A stretch of 64,000 nucleotides of DNA, taken from positions 310,001 to 374,000 of the forward strand of contig OW818688.1 of the NCBI GenBank assembly GCA_942493265.1, given 5' to 3'. This stretch comes from UBA12481 sp942493265. Lineage in GTDB: Bacteria; Bacteroidota; Bacteroidia; Bacteroidales; UBA12481. The notes under the pieces are model-generated. The model was not told the origin of the DNA, did not search any database, and was given only the letters and a program-made list of their open reading frames with translations. The position numbers and the translations under genes were made by a program. Shown here in pieces: positions 34,419 through 42,067 of this stretch (position 1 is the stretch's first letter; every line of letters starts with the position of its first letter).

Positions 34419-36593
34419 TCATTCGATGATAAAGTAGGTTTCCTCACCGGCACCGATTTCTACGGGCAGGGTAATAAAATAATCGCGGGAGATCTTTATC
34501 GATTCTATCTTCCCATTCTCTCCACGTACTTTTGCAATTGTTGTTAATCCGGTATAATAGACCGATATACGGATATCTTTCCGGATGGCTTTGGCGGTTG
34601 GATTAAATATCATCAGGAATCCTTTCTCATCCAGGGCCGGATTGGCGTGAAACATCCAGTCGAGATCCCTTCCGTCGGCTCTTCTGCTGGAAGTATGTAT
34701 CACATCACTTTCGAGGATATCCCGGTGTTTTTTGTAAAAATCAACCCACTCTTTCACCATCTCGCGGGTGGAATCGGTATCATATAACCGGGGACCGCGA
34801 TAGCAGGCCTGAACGCCGTTTCCCAGATTTGAAGCCAGCATTTTCGCATAATGGCCGAGATGTTCATTGAGTGGTTCGATGGTTGCTGCCGCACCGCCGC
34901 CGTGATATTCGGTAAGGGGGACAAACATCCAGCCCATCGACGGGGTTTTCTCGCGGGTTCCGTCGAAAATATTCTGGCGCGCATGAATGACTTGCTGTTC
35001 GCGTGGTAGCGACCAGTTTACCTCTCGGTAGCCCATGGCACATTTGGTGCCTCCGTTGAGGTAGTACCAGTCGGGTATATTCAGATAGATGCCTTCGGAC
35101 CGGCACCACTTATAAAAATCGGTTATGGTGCGCCACTGGGTCCACTGCGAGTCATCCGTGCCGCGATGTCCCGGGTGTGATACAGATGCGCAGATGTGCC
35201 CGGGATAGGAACCGTCGTGCTCCAGCAGGTTCATGCCGGTTTCGGAATACCAGCTGTAAAGTTTATCCATGTATTGCTTGCCCCAGTTGCTGCCCAAACA
35301 GGGTGCGCTGCCATGAATCACCCCTCCGGTTTTTCCGGTTGCGGGATTGATTACATCGTCGTTTTCAGAAATGCTGCGGCTCGACAATAAAGAATATCCT
35401 CCCAGCTCAATACCCCTGGAGCGGGCATATCCGGTGAGCTCTTTCCATTCCTTCAGATATTCCGGATCGGTTGACTCGGGATTGAATCCTGATCCGAAAG
35501 TGATTATCCCCATCTCAAACCCAACTGCAGCGCATTGATCAACAGCAGCTTTCACACTAACGGGGTCGGAATTTCGGATATGCATCATCAGCGGATTTTC
35601 GGTAACCCACGGGGCAATCACCCGGTACATTTTTCGCTGGGCCAGCAGCCTGCGCTCCTCATCATTTCCATCCGGCACCAGTTCCCAGGCCCGGAATGAT
35701 TCAAATGACCCACCCGGACGGATGATCAGGTCGGGACCGATCTCAGGCCTCACTTCCAGCAAACAGGGAGTCATCAGGTTATAATTTACCTGGGTGGAAA
35801 AATCCGGATCCGGCATCCAGAAAACGGAATGCAAGGTGGTATTCAGTGTTTCCATACCGCTGAATTCATATTCCGTTTCAACAAACAGATCAGGTTTTTT
35901 TAATGGAATTCCGCGGTCTTCAACAGGGGAATCCTTTTCCACCACAGCCAGGATTTCCGACTTGAAGGATTTCAGGTTTACCGCTGCAGGGGATTGATTT
36001 TCCAGACTTATCCATTTACTGATCAGTGGGATACCGTCATAAATCTCATAATGTACCGTAACCCTGACATCTCCGGCCGGTGATCCCTGCGGCATGCGGT
36101 AATTCATCGACAGGTGTAATCCTTTCGGTGGCCAGCTGGCGTCAGGGGCAGCATGCCTCACCCGTTTCCAGGCCATCCGTTCTTTAACCGGTCCGGTTTG
36201 ATAATCGATGAAAACCATCGATCCGGGCACCGGTTTCAATGCAGAAATCCATTCTTCTGTGAGATAGGCGTAATCAGGCTGGCCGGTAAGTCCGCCTATT
36301 GCATATTTTTTCCCGTCGAGATCGATTTCAGCCTCAGGCTTGACTCCGCGGAGTAGCGACTGACCGGTTTCCAGATTATCGAAACCAATCGTGACTGCAT
36401 TAGGATTAAGCAGAAAAGTCCTGCTAATCAATCCGTTCGATAACACGATCCGGTTATTCCCCTGCTTATCCAGTTTAGAAATAAAAGAGGAATTATCGAT
36501 GAGCCAGTCGGCACGATGATCCTGAGGTTTTGCCTCACCGGCAAGTATTGAAACCCCCAGAATAAGGGATAGAGCAATTGCTTGTGCTTTCAT
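34419..36593 (-). CDS. Secreted alpha-galactosidase-like glycosidase (clan GH-D-like)
   Basis: 724 residues from ATG 36593, which begins the signal peptide KAQAIALSLILGVSILAGEAK. The first half is a beta-supersandwich (NNRIVLSNGLISRTFLLNPNAVTIGFDNLETGQSLLRGV). The second half is a TIM barrel with GYARSRGIELGGYSLL, SETGMNLLEHDGSYPGH (candidate nucleophile Asp) and YLNIPDWYYLNGGTKCAMGYREVNWSLPREQQ. A C-terminal beta domain follows. The order is that of GH36/GH27-related alpha-galactosidases, but classical motifs are not exact, so the family number is uncertain. It is flanked by the receiver gene downstream and an ICMT-like gene upstream. Confidence 0.65.
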   Translation of the reverse strand: MKAQAIALSLILGVSILAGEAKPQDHRADWLIDNSSFISKLDKQGNNRIVLSNGLISRTFLLNPNAVTIGFDNLETGQSLLRGVKPEAEIDLDGKKYAIGGLTGQPDYAYLTEEWISALKPVPGSMVFIDYQTGPVKERMAWKRVRHAAPDASWPPKGLHLSMNYRMPQGSPAGDVRVTVHYEIYDGIPLISKWISLENQSPAAVNLKSFKSEILAVVEKDSPVEDRGIPLKKPDLFVETEYEFSGMETLNTTLHSVFWMPDPDFSTQVNYNLMTPCLLEVRPEIGPDLIIRPGGSFESFRAWELVPDGNDEERRLLAQRKMYRVIAPWVTENPLMMHIRNSDPVSVKAAVDQCAAVGFEMGIITFGSGFNPESTDPEYLKEWKELTGYARSRGIELGGYSLLSSRSISENDDVINPATGKTGGVIHGSAPCLGSNWGKQYMDKLYSWYSETGMNLLEHDGSYPGHICASVSHPGHRGTDDSQWTQWRTITDFYKWCRSEGIYLNIPDWYYLNGGTKCAMGYREVNWSLPREQQVIHARQNIFDGTREKTPSMGWMFVPLTEYHGGGAAATIEPLNEHLGHYAKMLASNLGNGVQACYRGPRLYDTDSTREMVKEWVDFYKKHRDILESDVIHTSSRRADGRDLDWMFHANPALDEKGFLMIFNPTAKAIRKDIRISVYYTGLTTIAKVRGENGKIESIKISRDYFITLPVEIGAGEETYFIIE

Positions 36594-36693
36594 GCGGATA
36601 AATATCGAAAAAATATCTGACCGTTTTTTTCCATTCCGGCTCCCGCCATGCATCTATATCATTACATGCAAAACTTGAAAAAGATATCGGGGA

Positions 36694-37254
36694 TTACCAT
36701 ATCCAGGGAACAAACCTTTTCGTGTGCTTCATGTATTCCCGGTACTGATCGCCGAAATAGGCAAGGTTCTCGCGCTCCTCCACCCGTACGGTAAGGTAAA
36801 GGAAGAATGATGCGGCAACGGCATAAATCAGGATCATGGGGGTTGGATTCTTGAGTGCGATTCCCCAGGTAAGGAAAAGCAATGAGGCATACATCGGATG
36901 ACGGATATAATGGAATATCCCACCGGTAATCAGATTGGTAGTGTGCTCAAAGCCAAACAGGGTGGGATCTCCCCGTTCCCGGTTGATTTTTCCGGCAATT
37001 TTAAACCGGTACAATCCATCGAGAACAAAATAGATGGCAATTAGGAGACTGATCCATGAAAAGATCTGGTGTAAAGAAAAAGGATCCTTAAACCATACCC
37101 GGATATTGCTGATGAGCATCCAGAGCATGAACTCCCAGGCGAAAAACCGGTAGAAACCGTGATTTTTCATACTGCCCAATGAACGCCATGACAGATAAAT
37201 AATTGGTACACTGCCGATCAGAAATGCGATTAAATTTGAAGTTGCCGGATTCAT
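36694..37254 (-). CDS. Isoprenylcysteine carboxyl methyltransferase-like membrane protein
   Basis: 186 residues with four to five membrane helices. The conserved C-terminal block GGIFHYIRHPMYASLLFLTWGIAL ... VEERENLAYFGDQYREYMKHTKRFVPW is the SAM-binding and catalytic signature of the ICMT/PEMT-like family. In bacteria such proteins methylate lipids or other membrane substrates; the acceptor is unknown. It is divergent from the PQQ-type propeller gene with a 64-bp gap. Confidence 0.88.
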   Translation of the reverse strand: MNPATSNLIAFLIGSVPIIYLSWRSLGSMKNHGFYRFFAWEFMLWMLISNIRVWFKDPFSLHQIFSWISLLIAIYFVLDGLYRFKIAGKINRERGDPTLFGFEHTTNLITGGIFHYIRHPMYASLLFLTWGIALKNPTPMILIYAVAASFFLYLTVRVEERENLAYFGDQYREYMKHTKRFVPWIW

Positions 37255-37318
37255 GGATGTAATTAATTTTGTTGTTCTTAGTAAAACAATATCCTGTGTT
37301 AAAACTTATTATGAAAAT

Positions 37319-38668
37319 ATGAATTTCCGAAAATTTTTATTGGTAATCATCGCTGCGGCCATTTATTTACATCCCGCAATCAGTCAAACGGATATATCAG
37401 GGCAATGGCCCCAGTTCAGGGGTTATCTGGGATCGGGAATTCTTGACCAGCCAGACCTTCCGGTCAGCTGGAGCCTGGGAACCGGAGAAAATGTTTTATG
37501 GAAAACGCCGGTACCGGGACTGGCCCATTCGAGTCCGGTGATCTGGGATAATTTTGTATTTATTACGAGTGCCGTAAGCTCTGCGAAACTTGATTCCCTC
37601 AAAATCGGTTTATACGGTGATATCGACATGGCTGATGACACGAGCGTTCACCAGTTCAAGGTTTATTGCCTCGATAAGAATACCGGCAGGATTATCTGGG
37701 ATCGCGTTGCTGATGAAGGAGTTCCGAAAGAAAGGCGGCATACAAAATCGACCTATGCAAACCCCACTCCTGCCACCAACGGCGGGCAGCTGGTTGTTTC
37801 GTTCGGCTCACATGGTTTATATTGCTATGATTTCAAGGGCAATCTGCTGTGGAAAAAAGACCTTGGCAACCTGGCTACCGGTCCGTTCAATGAAACCGGC
37901 GTGGAATGGGGCTACTCGAGCTCCCCGGTCATTCATAACGGAACCGTGGTGGTTCAATGCGATCTTTTAAAGGATTCTTTTCTGGCAACTTTCGATGTAG
38001 CAACCGGAAAGGAAATTTTGAGAATCAAGCGGGATGTGATATCATCCTGGGGATCACCGGCAATCTATTCGGGAGAAGGTGAAACACTCATCATTTTAAA
38101 TGGATATCCGTTTATTTCCGCCTATGATTTCACTACAGGGCAGGAAGTATGGAAAATCGGCAATGTGGGGGATGCTCCTGCACCCACCGCGGTGATTGCC
38201 CATAATCTGGTGTATATTAATAGTGCACACGGCAAATATTCGCCCATACTGGCCATAAATCCGAACGCAACGGGCGACATCACCCTCCAGCCCGACCAAT
38301 CATCCACGAGTCAGGTTAAATGGAGCATAAAACGTGGCGGAGCCTATATGGCTAGTCCGCTGGCATATGGCGATTACCTGTATAACATGCAGATAAGCGG
38401 ACAGTTAACCTGCTTTAACGCGCTAACCGGCGAAGTCATGTATAAAAAGGAAATCGGGAAAGCCTTTTCAGCATCCGGAGTCGCAGGAGGCGGAAAGCTC
38501 TATTTTCCGGCCGAAACTGGTGAGGTCCTAGTGATTGAGGCCGGACCGGAATATAAATTGTTGGCAGAGAACACTATGGATGACGTGTGCATGGCAACAC
38601 CTGCCATAGCCAGCGGCATGATTATTTTCAGAACCCAGCATTCGGTGGTTGCCATCGGGAAAAAATAA
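37319..38668 (+). CDS. Secreted PQQ-like beta-propeller protein
   Basis: 449 residues from ATG 37319; the frame is open further upstream, but this start begins a signal peptide (FRKFLLVIIAAAIYLHPAISQ). Repeated WD/PQQ-type blades: GENVLWKTPVPGLAHSSPVIWDNFVFIT, CLDKNTGRIIWDRV, GLYCYDFKGNLLWKKDLG, YDFTTGQEVWKIGNVGDAPAPTAV and CFNALTGEVMYKKEIG. This fits PF13360. There are no visible residues that would prove PQQ or metal binding, so it may be a structural or scaffold propeller. It is followed 10 bp later by the hydrolase lipoprotein. Confidence 0.88.
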   Translation: MNFRKFLLVIIAAAIYLHPAISQTDISGQWPQFRGYLGSGILDQPDLPVSWSLGTGENVLWKTPVPGLAHSSPVIWDNFVFITSAVSSAKLDSLKIGLYGDIDMADDTSVHQFKVYCLDKNTGRIIWDRVADEGVPKERRHTKSTYANPTPATNGGQLVVSFGSHGLYCYDFKGNLLWKKDLGNLATGPFNETGVEWGYSSSPVIHNGTVVVQCDLLKDSFLATFDVATGKEILRIKRDVISSWGSPAIYSGEGETLIILNGYPFISAYDFTTGQEVWKIGNVGDAPAPTAVIAHNLVYINSAHGKYSPILAINPNATGDITLQPDQSSTSQVKWSIKRGGAYMASPLAYGDYLYNMQISGQLTCFNALTGEVMYKKEIGKAFSASGVAGGGKLYFPAETGEVLVIEAGPEYKLLAENTMDDVCMATPAIASGMIIFRTQHSVVAIGKK

Positions 38669-38678
38669 ATTGAAAAAC

Positions 38679-39452
38679 ATGAATATATTATTAAAATATG
38701 GGTTTATCGCCCTGCTGGTGACTGTTGCAGCATCATGCAGCTATCTGCCCGAAGAACAGGAAGTTCCATCAGTGGTTACTCTGTATGAATACCGGGATTA
38801 CATTGAAATCAATCCAACCAGTAACTATTATTCAAAAACCGGATTGGTGTTTTATCCGGGGGGGCTGGTTGACCCGCATGCCTATATCGCACCGCTCACT
38901 AAATTTGCCATTGCCGGAAAGGGGCACAAGATTGTTATTGTAAAAATGCCCGCCAACCTGGCCATTCTGGATGGTAAACAGGCAGCCTGGATATACAATG
39001 ATTTCCCGGATGTTGAGCAGTGGGTGATCGCCGGACATTCGCTCGGAGGGGTGATGGCCTGCTCGGTGGTGGAAAAGTATCCTGATTTTTTCGTGGGATT
39101 GGTTCTCATGGCAGGTTATCCCCAGTCGTCAAATAACCTGAAAGATTGGACAGGACCGGTTTTGTCGATGCGAGGTCAGTATGACGGACTTGTCGACAGT
39201 CTGAAAATTGCCTCCTTCGCGGATCTTTTGCCCACTCCTGTGTGGGTTGATAACCTCGACGACTTTCCCTCCGGTAGCACTCCAAAAACCGTGTATTTTA
39301 CCCTGCCCGGTGGAAATCACGGCCAGTTCGGAAACTATGGGATACAGAAAGGCGATGGAGTGGCAACTATTTCACAGGATGCTCAGGCTGAACTGGTTAA
39401 ATCCATAATTCTCAGATTTTTTATCGAAAACGACCTGGAATATGATAAATAA
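38679..39452 (+). CDS. Alpha/beta-hydrolase lipoprotein
   Basis: 257 residues from ATG 38679. Signal peptide with lipobox VAASC. The alpha/beta hydrolase core shows TGLVFYPGGLVDPHAYIAPL (oxyanion region), the nucleophile elbow GHSLGG, an Asp in GQYDGLVD and the final His in LPGGNHGQFG: a full Ser-Asp-His triad. The PGG opening suits the carboxylesterase-type PF12695 group. Esterase or lipase in the periplasm; substrate unknown. Its last 11 bp overlap the next gene. Confidence 0.85.
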   Translation: MNILLKYGFIALLVTVAASCSYLPEEQEVPSVVTLYEYRDYIEINPTSNYYSKTGLVFYPGGLVDPHAYIAPLTKFAIAGKGHKIVIVKMPANLAILDGKQAAWIYNDFPDVEQWVIAGHSLGGVMACSVVEKYPDFFVGLVLMAGYPQSSNNLKDWTGPVLSMRGQYDGLVDSLKIASFADLLPTPVWVDNLDDFPSGSTPKTVYFTLPGGNHGQFGNYGIQKGDGVATISQDAQAELVKSIILRFFIENDLEYDK

Positions 39453-39960
39453 AAAAATATTTCTGAAGCTGATTCTGATTGTGACGCTGGTAATCAGCTC
39501 CTCAAACCTGCAGGCACAGCAAACCGATATATTCGTCCGGTTTTTCCCTTCATCGTGGTACAATTCCTATTTTGAACCCGGGATTGACGGAGGAGGCATC
39601 GGAGTTGCCTATCATCCGATTATGAACAAGATGGTACGCCTGAATATTTCTGCTGAAATCTCCGCCCTGCGAGCAAGGAATGAGATATTGCTGGGGTTCG
39701 GCATCAATAAAACCTTCTGGCAGGCCGAACATTTCAGGGTCAGCGTTGAGGCGAACCTCCTCAACGGGATCGATCTGTACAAACCTGCGCCGCTATACGT
39801 TGGAGGGCTCGAGGGGGGGCTCCGCTTCGACTACTATGTTAAAAAGAGACTGACTCTTTTTATCGGAATCGCGGCACGGGCAACCTTGTGTCCGGGATAC
39901 CGGGATATCGGAGTCTGGACACATAGTTCATGGCCGATATCCGTTGGCGTCAGGTTCTAA
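39442..39960 (+). CDS. Outer-membrane beta-barrel-like protein
   Basis: 172 residues with a signal peptide (FLKLILIVTLVISSSNLQAQ). The mature part has alternating aromatic strands (GIGVAYHPIMNKMVRLNISAEI, FRVSVEANLLNGI, GLEGGLRFDYYVKKRLTLFIGIAA) and ends in an aromatic residue (SVGVRF), typical for outer-membrane barrel insertion. It is small, about eight strands. It overlaps the hydrolase gene by 11 bp, so they are co-transcribed. No further family recognised. Confidence 0.72.
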   Translation: MINKKIFLKLILIVTLVISSSNLQAQQTDIFVRFFPSSWYNSYFEPGIDGGGIGVAYHPIMNKMVRLNISAEISALRARNEILLGFGINKTFWQAEHFRVSVEANLLNGIDLYKPAPLYVGGLEGGLRFDYYVKKRLTLFIGIAARATLCPGYRDIGVWTHSSWPISVGVRF

Positions 39961-39997
39961 AAAACACAAATTTTTCAGGAATTTAATTTCAGGAACA

Positions 39998-40717
39998 ATG
40001 GGTCCTTTAGGCGAACTATGCCCAAAAAGCCGCTGGAGTACCGGTAAGCTGAACGGAGTTCTGCTGCTTTCCATTCTCATCATTTCTTCCGGTAAAGCTT
40101 TGGCACAGAGTGTTATCATGCTTTCAACACCCTCTGTACTGACAGCCGGAAAACACAATACCACCTCACTGACTGCCTGCACCGGGTTCAACCCTTCCTT
40201 GCTGACTTTTACTACGGCAACATCGGGCGGACAGCTCCCGTATGAGTACCAGTGGCAGCTGAACAATACTGCCATTGCAGGAGCGACTTTATCTTCCTAT
40301 GATCCTGCGCAGCTAACCACAGCAGGATTGTACAGCTACAATTGTGCCATCACCGATGCGGCCGGCACGGTGGTATACACAACGGCCAAACTCATTACCA
40401 TACTGCAAGATCCGTCGGTCAGTGTTTCAGGCGGAGGGTCACATTGCGCAGGCACCCCGGTAACCCTGTATTCAGCAGTCTCCGAAGGCACCGGGGGCAT
40501 CGCCTTTCAATGGCAATCCTCCGCTGATAATATTGCCTTCACCAATATTCCCGGTGCAACCGGACCGACCTATTCACCGGAAACAGCAACTTCCGGAACC
40601 CTTTTTTACCGGGTAATTATTAATCCGTCGGTCGGATCCTGCAACAATGCCACCTCTCCGCCGGCGGAGGTCACCATACAGGCCCTACCCGTTACTTCAA
40701 TGATTTATCATCTGTAA
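39998..40717 (+). CDS. Secreted Ig-like/PKD-like repeat protein ending in IYHL
   Basis: 239 residues from ATG 39998 with a signal-like segment (NGVLLLSILIISSGKALAQ). It consists of two Ig/PKD-type beta-sandwich repeats: PYEYQWQLNNTAIAGAT ... GLYSYNCAITDAAG, then HCAGTPVTLYSAVSEGTGGIAFQWQSSADN ... GTLFYRVIINPSVGSC. It lacks a type-A sorting domain and ends in PVTSMIYHL, close to the ITSSIFHN end of the next gene. Such domains occur in SprB-like surface adhesins. It is part of a run of four plus-strand genes. Confidence 0.75.
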   Translation: MGPLGELCPKSRWSTGKLNGVLLLSILIISSGKALAQSVIMLSTPSVLTAGKHNTTSLTACTGFNPSLLTFTTATSGGQLPYEYQWQLNNTAIAGATLSSYDPAQLTTAGLYSYNCAITDAAGTVVYTTAKLITILQDPSVSVSGGGSHCAGTPVTLYSAVSEGTGGIAFQWQSSADNIAFTNIPGATGPTYSPETATSGTLFYRVIINPSVGSCNNATSPPAEVTIQALPVTSMIYHL

Positions 40718-40750
40718 TACAACTAATTAACACCTTAAAACAACCAAAAC

Positions 40751-41407
40751 ATGAAAACAAGAATTCTGTTATTCACAAGCCTGATGGCATTGCTGTTTCT
40801 TACAGTAACACTTGAATCCCAGGCGCAGGTTGGTGGCCTCACAAACACCGGCAACATCACCGTTTGTCTCAATACCACAGAACCATTCGGGGTTATAGCA
40901 ACTCCCGGGTCGACTTATACCTGGAGCATCCTGGCAGGCACAGGAGGCGCGGGTACTATAACGGCCGGAGGGGCACCAAACAACCTGATCTCCGTCAACT
41001 GGACCAGTGCCGGCACCTGCACCCTGCAAGTGATTGAAACCAATGCAACCTGCACAGGAAATCCAGTGACCATAGAGGTATCCGTACTACCTGCCCTGAT
41101 ACCCGGTACCGCATCAGCCGATCAAACCGTGTGCTATAACAGCATTCCTGAGCCGATCATCGCAACGGCACCAACAGGCGGCAACAGCGCCTATCTCTAT
41201 CAGTGGGAATCCTCAACCGATGGCGGCACCAGCTGGGCCATCATTCTGGGCGCCATTGGATTGAGCCATCAACCGGATGCTTTAAGTGCAACAACCCTTT
41301 TCCACCTGATCCAGTCGGCCGAAGGTGCCTGCGGCTCCGTCACGACCAACACGGTTACCATAACCGTTCAGCCTCAGGTGATCACCTCATCAATCTTCCA
41401 CAATTAA
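40751..41407 (+). CDS. Secreted Ig-like/PKD-like repeat protein ending in IFHN
   Basis: 218 residues with a signal peptide (LLFTSLMALLFLTVTLESQAQ). Two Ig-like repeats: VCLNTTEPFGVIATPGSTYTWSI and TVCYNSIPEPIIATAPTGGNSAYLYQWESSTDGGTSW. The C-terminus TSSIFHN resembles the preceding protein. No T9SS type-A domain. It is probably a small surface or matrix adhesin. Its stop codon overlaps a possible ATT start of the following gene. Confidence 0.75.
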   Translation: MKTRILLFTSLMALLFLTVTLESQAQVGGLTNTGNITVCLNTTEPFGVIATPGSTYTWSILAGTGGAGTITAGGAPNNLISVNWTSAGTCTLQVIETNATCTGNPVTIEVSVLPALIPGTASADQTVCYNSIPEPIIATAPTGGNSAYLYQWESSTDGGTSWAIILGAIGLSHQPDALSATTLFHLIQSAEGACGSVTTNTVTITVQPQVITSSIFHN

Positions 41408-41975
41408 CCGTCTACGCTCAATATTTCTTTCAGCCGGGGTGCTATTGAGCACTATCAGCGCTGCTGCGCAGTTGACTATGCCCGACCGGGTTTATGCGGG
41501 GACCCGCAAAAGCTATTGGGCAGACTCAACTGCGCATCCCGGGTCAACCTATATCTGGGCGATCGACGGGACGGTTGTGCAGAACAGCACAAAATGCGCC
41601 CTGGTTCATACCTGGAATTCCGAAGGGATTTTCATGCTTTCACTCAGGCAGATCTCCCCGAAGGGTTGTTCCGGTAATTTTCAAACCGGCCAGGTGGTGG
41701 TCACCCGTGCCCTGGATATGAAGGTATATCCGAACCCGATCTATGGGCGGGATATTAAATTTCAATTGACAATTCCTGTCAATTCCGATGTGGTCATTGA
41801 TCTTTTTGCACCCACGGGACAGCTGGTAGCCCGGATTTTTGAAGGATTTGTTTCCGGAGGTGAAACACAAACTATAACATACAATCGTCCATTGCCCCAG
41901 GGAACCTACTCCTTTCGGATAAAAACTGATTATCTGACCTTTAGCAGCAGGCTTATCCTCATAACCCAGTATTAA
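41403..41975 (+). CDS. Small T9SS sorting-domain protein, start codon unclear
   Basis: The frame has no ATG near its beginning. A GTG at 41439 gives a truncated signal (VLLSTISAAAQ). Reading from an ATT at 41403 gives a full signal peptide (NRLRSIFLSAGVLLSTISAAAQ) and overlaps the previous stop as AATTAA, so I give that outer limit; the frame closes upstream at 41379. One PKD-like unit follows (PGSTYIWAIDGTVVQNSTKCALVHTWNSEGIF), then a type-A T9SS sorting domain (MKVYPNPIYGRDIKF ... LPQGTYSFRIKTD ... LILITQY). It may be the carrier for its two neighbours. Possibly a sequencing or evolutionary loss of the ATG. Confidence 0.6.
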   Translation: MNRLRSIFLSAGVLLSTISAAAQLTMPDRVYAGTRKSYWADSTAHPGSTYIWAIDGTVVQNSTKCALVHTWNSEGIFMLSLRQISPKGCSGNFQTGQVVVTRALDMKVYPNPIYGRDIKFQLTIPVNSDVVIDLFAPTGQLVARIFEGFVSGGETQTITYNRPLPQGTYSFRIKTDYLTFSSRLILITQY

Positions 41976-41978
41976 ACC

Positions 41979-41993
41979 CCGGTTAAAAACCGG
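41979..41993. terminator. Weak hairpin after the secreted-protein cluster
   Basis: CCGGTT-AAA-AACCGG stem three bases after the stop codon, without a T tract. It may mark the end of the cluster before the Ehr operon. Confidence 0.3.
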
Positions 41994-42021
41994 CCTGAAC
42001 CCTAAGCACACACCCTTTTTC

Positions 42022-42051
42022 TTGTGCCTTTATGCCCTTTTAGTATCTTCG
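42022..42051 (+). promoter_or_regulatory. Candidate promoter of the Ehr-like operon
   Basis: TTG at 42022 and TATCTTCG at 42044-42051 are separated by 19 bp, matching the Bacteroidota -33/-7 spacing, with one mismatch in TAnnTTTG. It is 16 bp upstream of the first gene of the complex. Confidence 0.45.
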
Positions 42052-42067
42052 CGCCATATTACAATCC

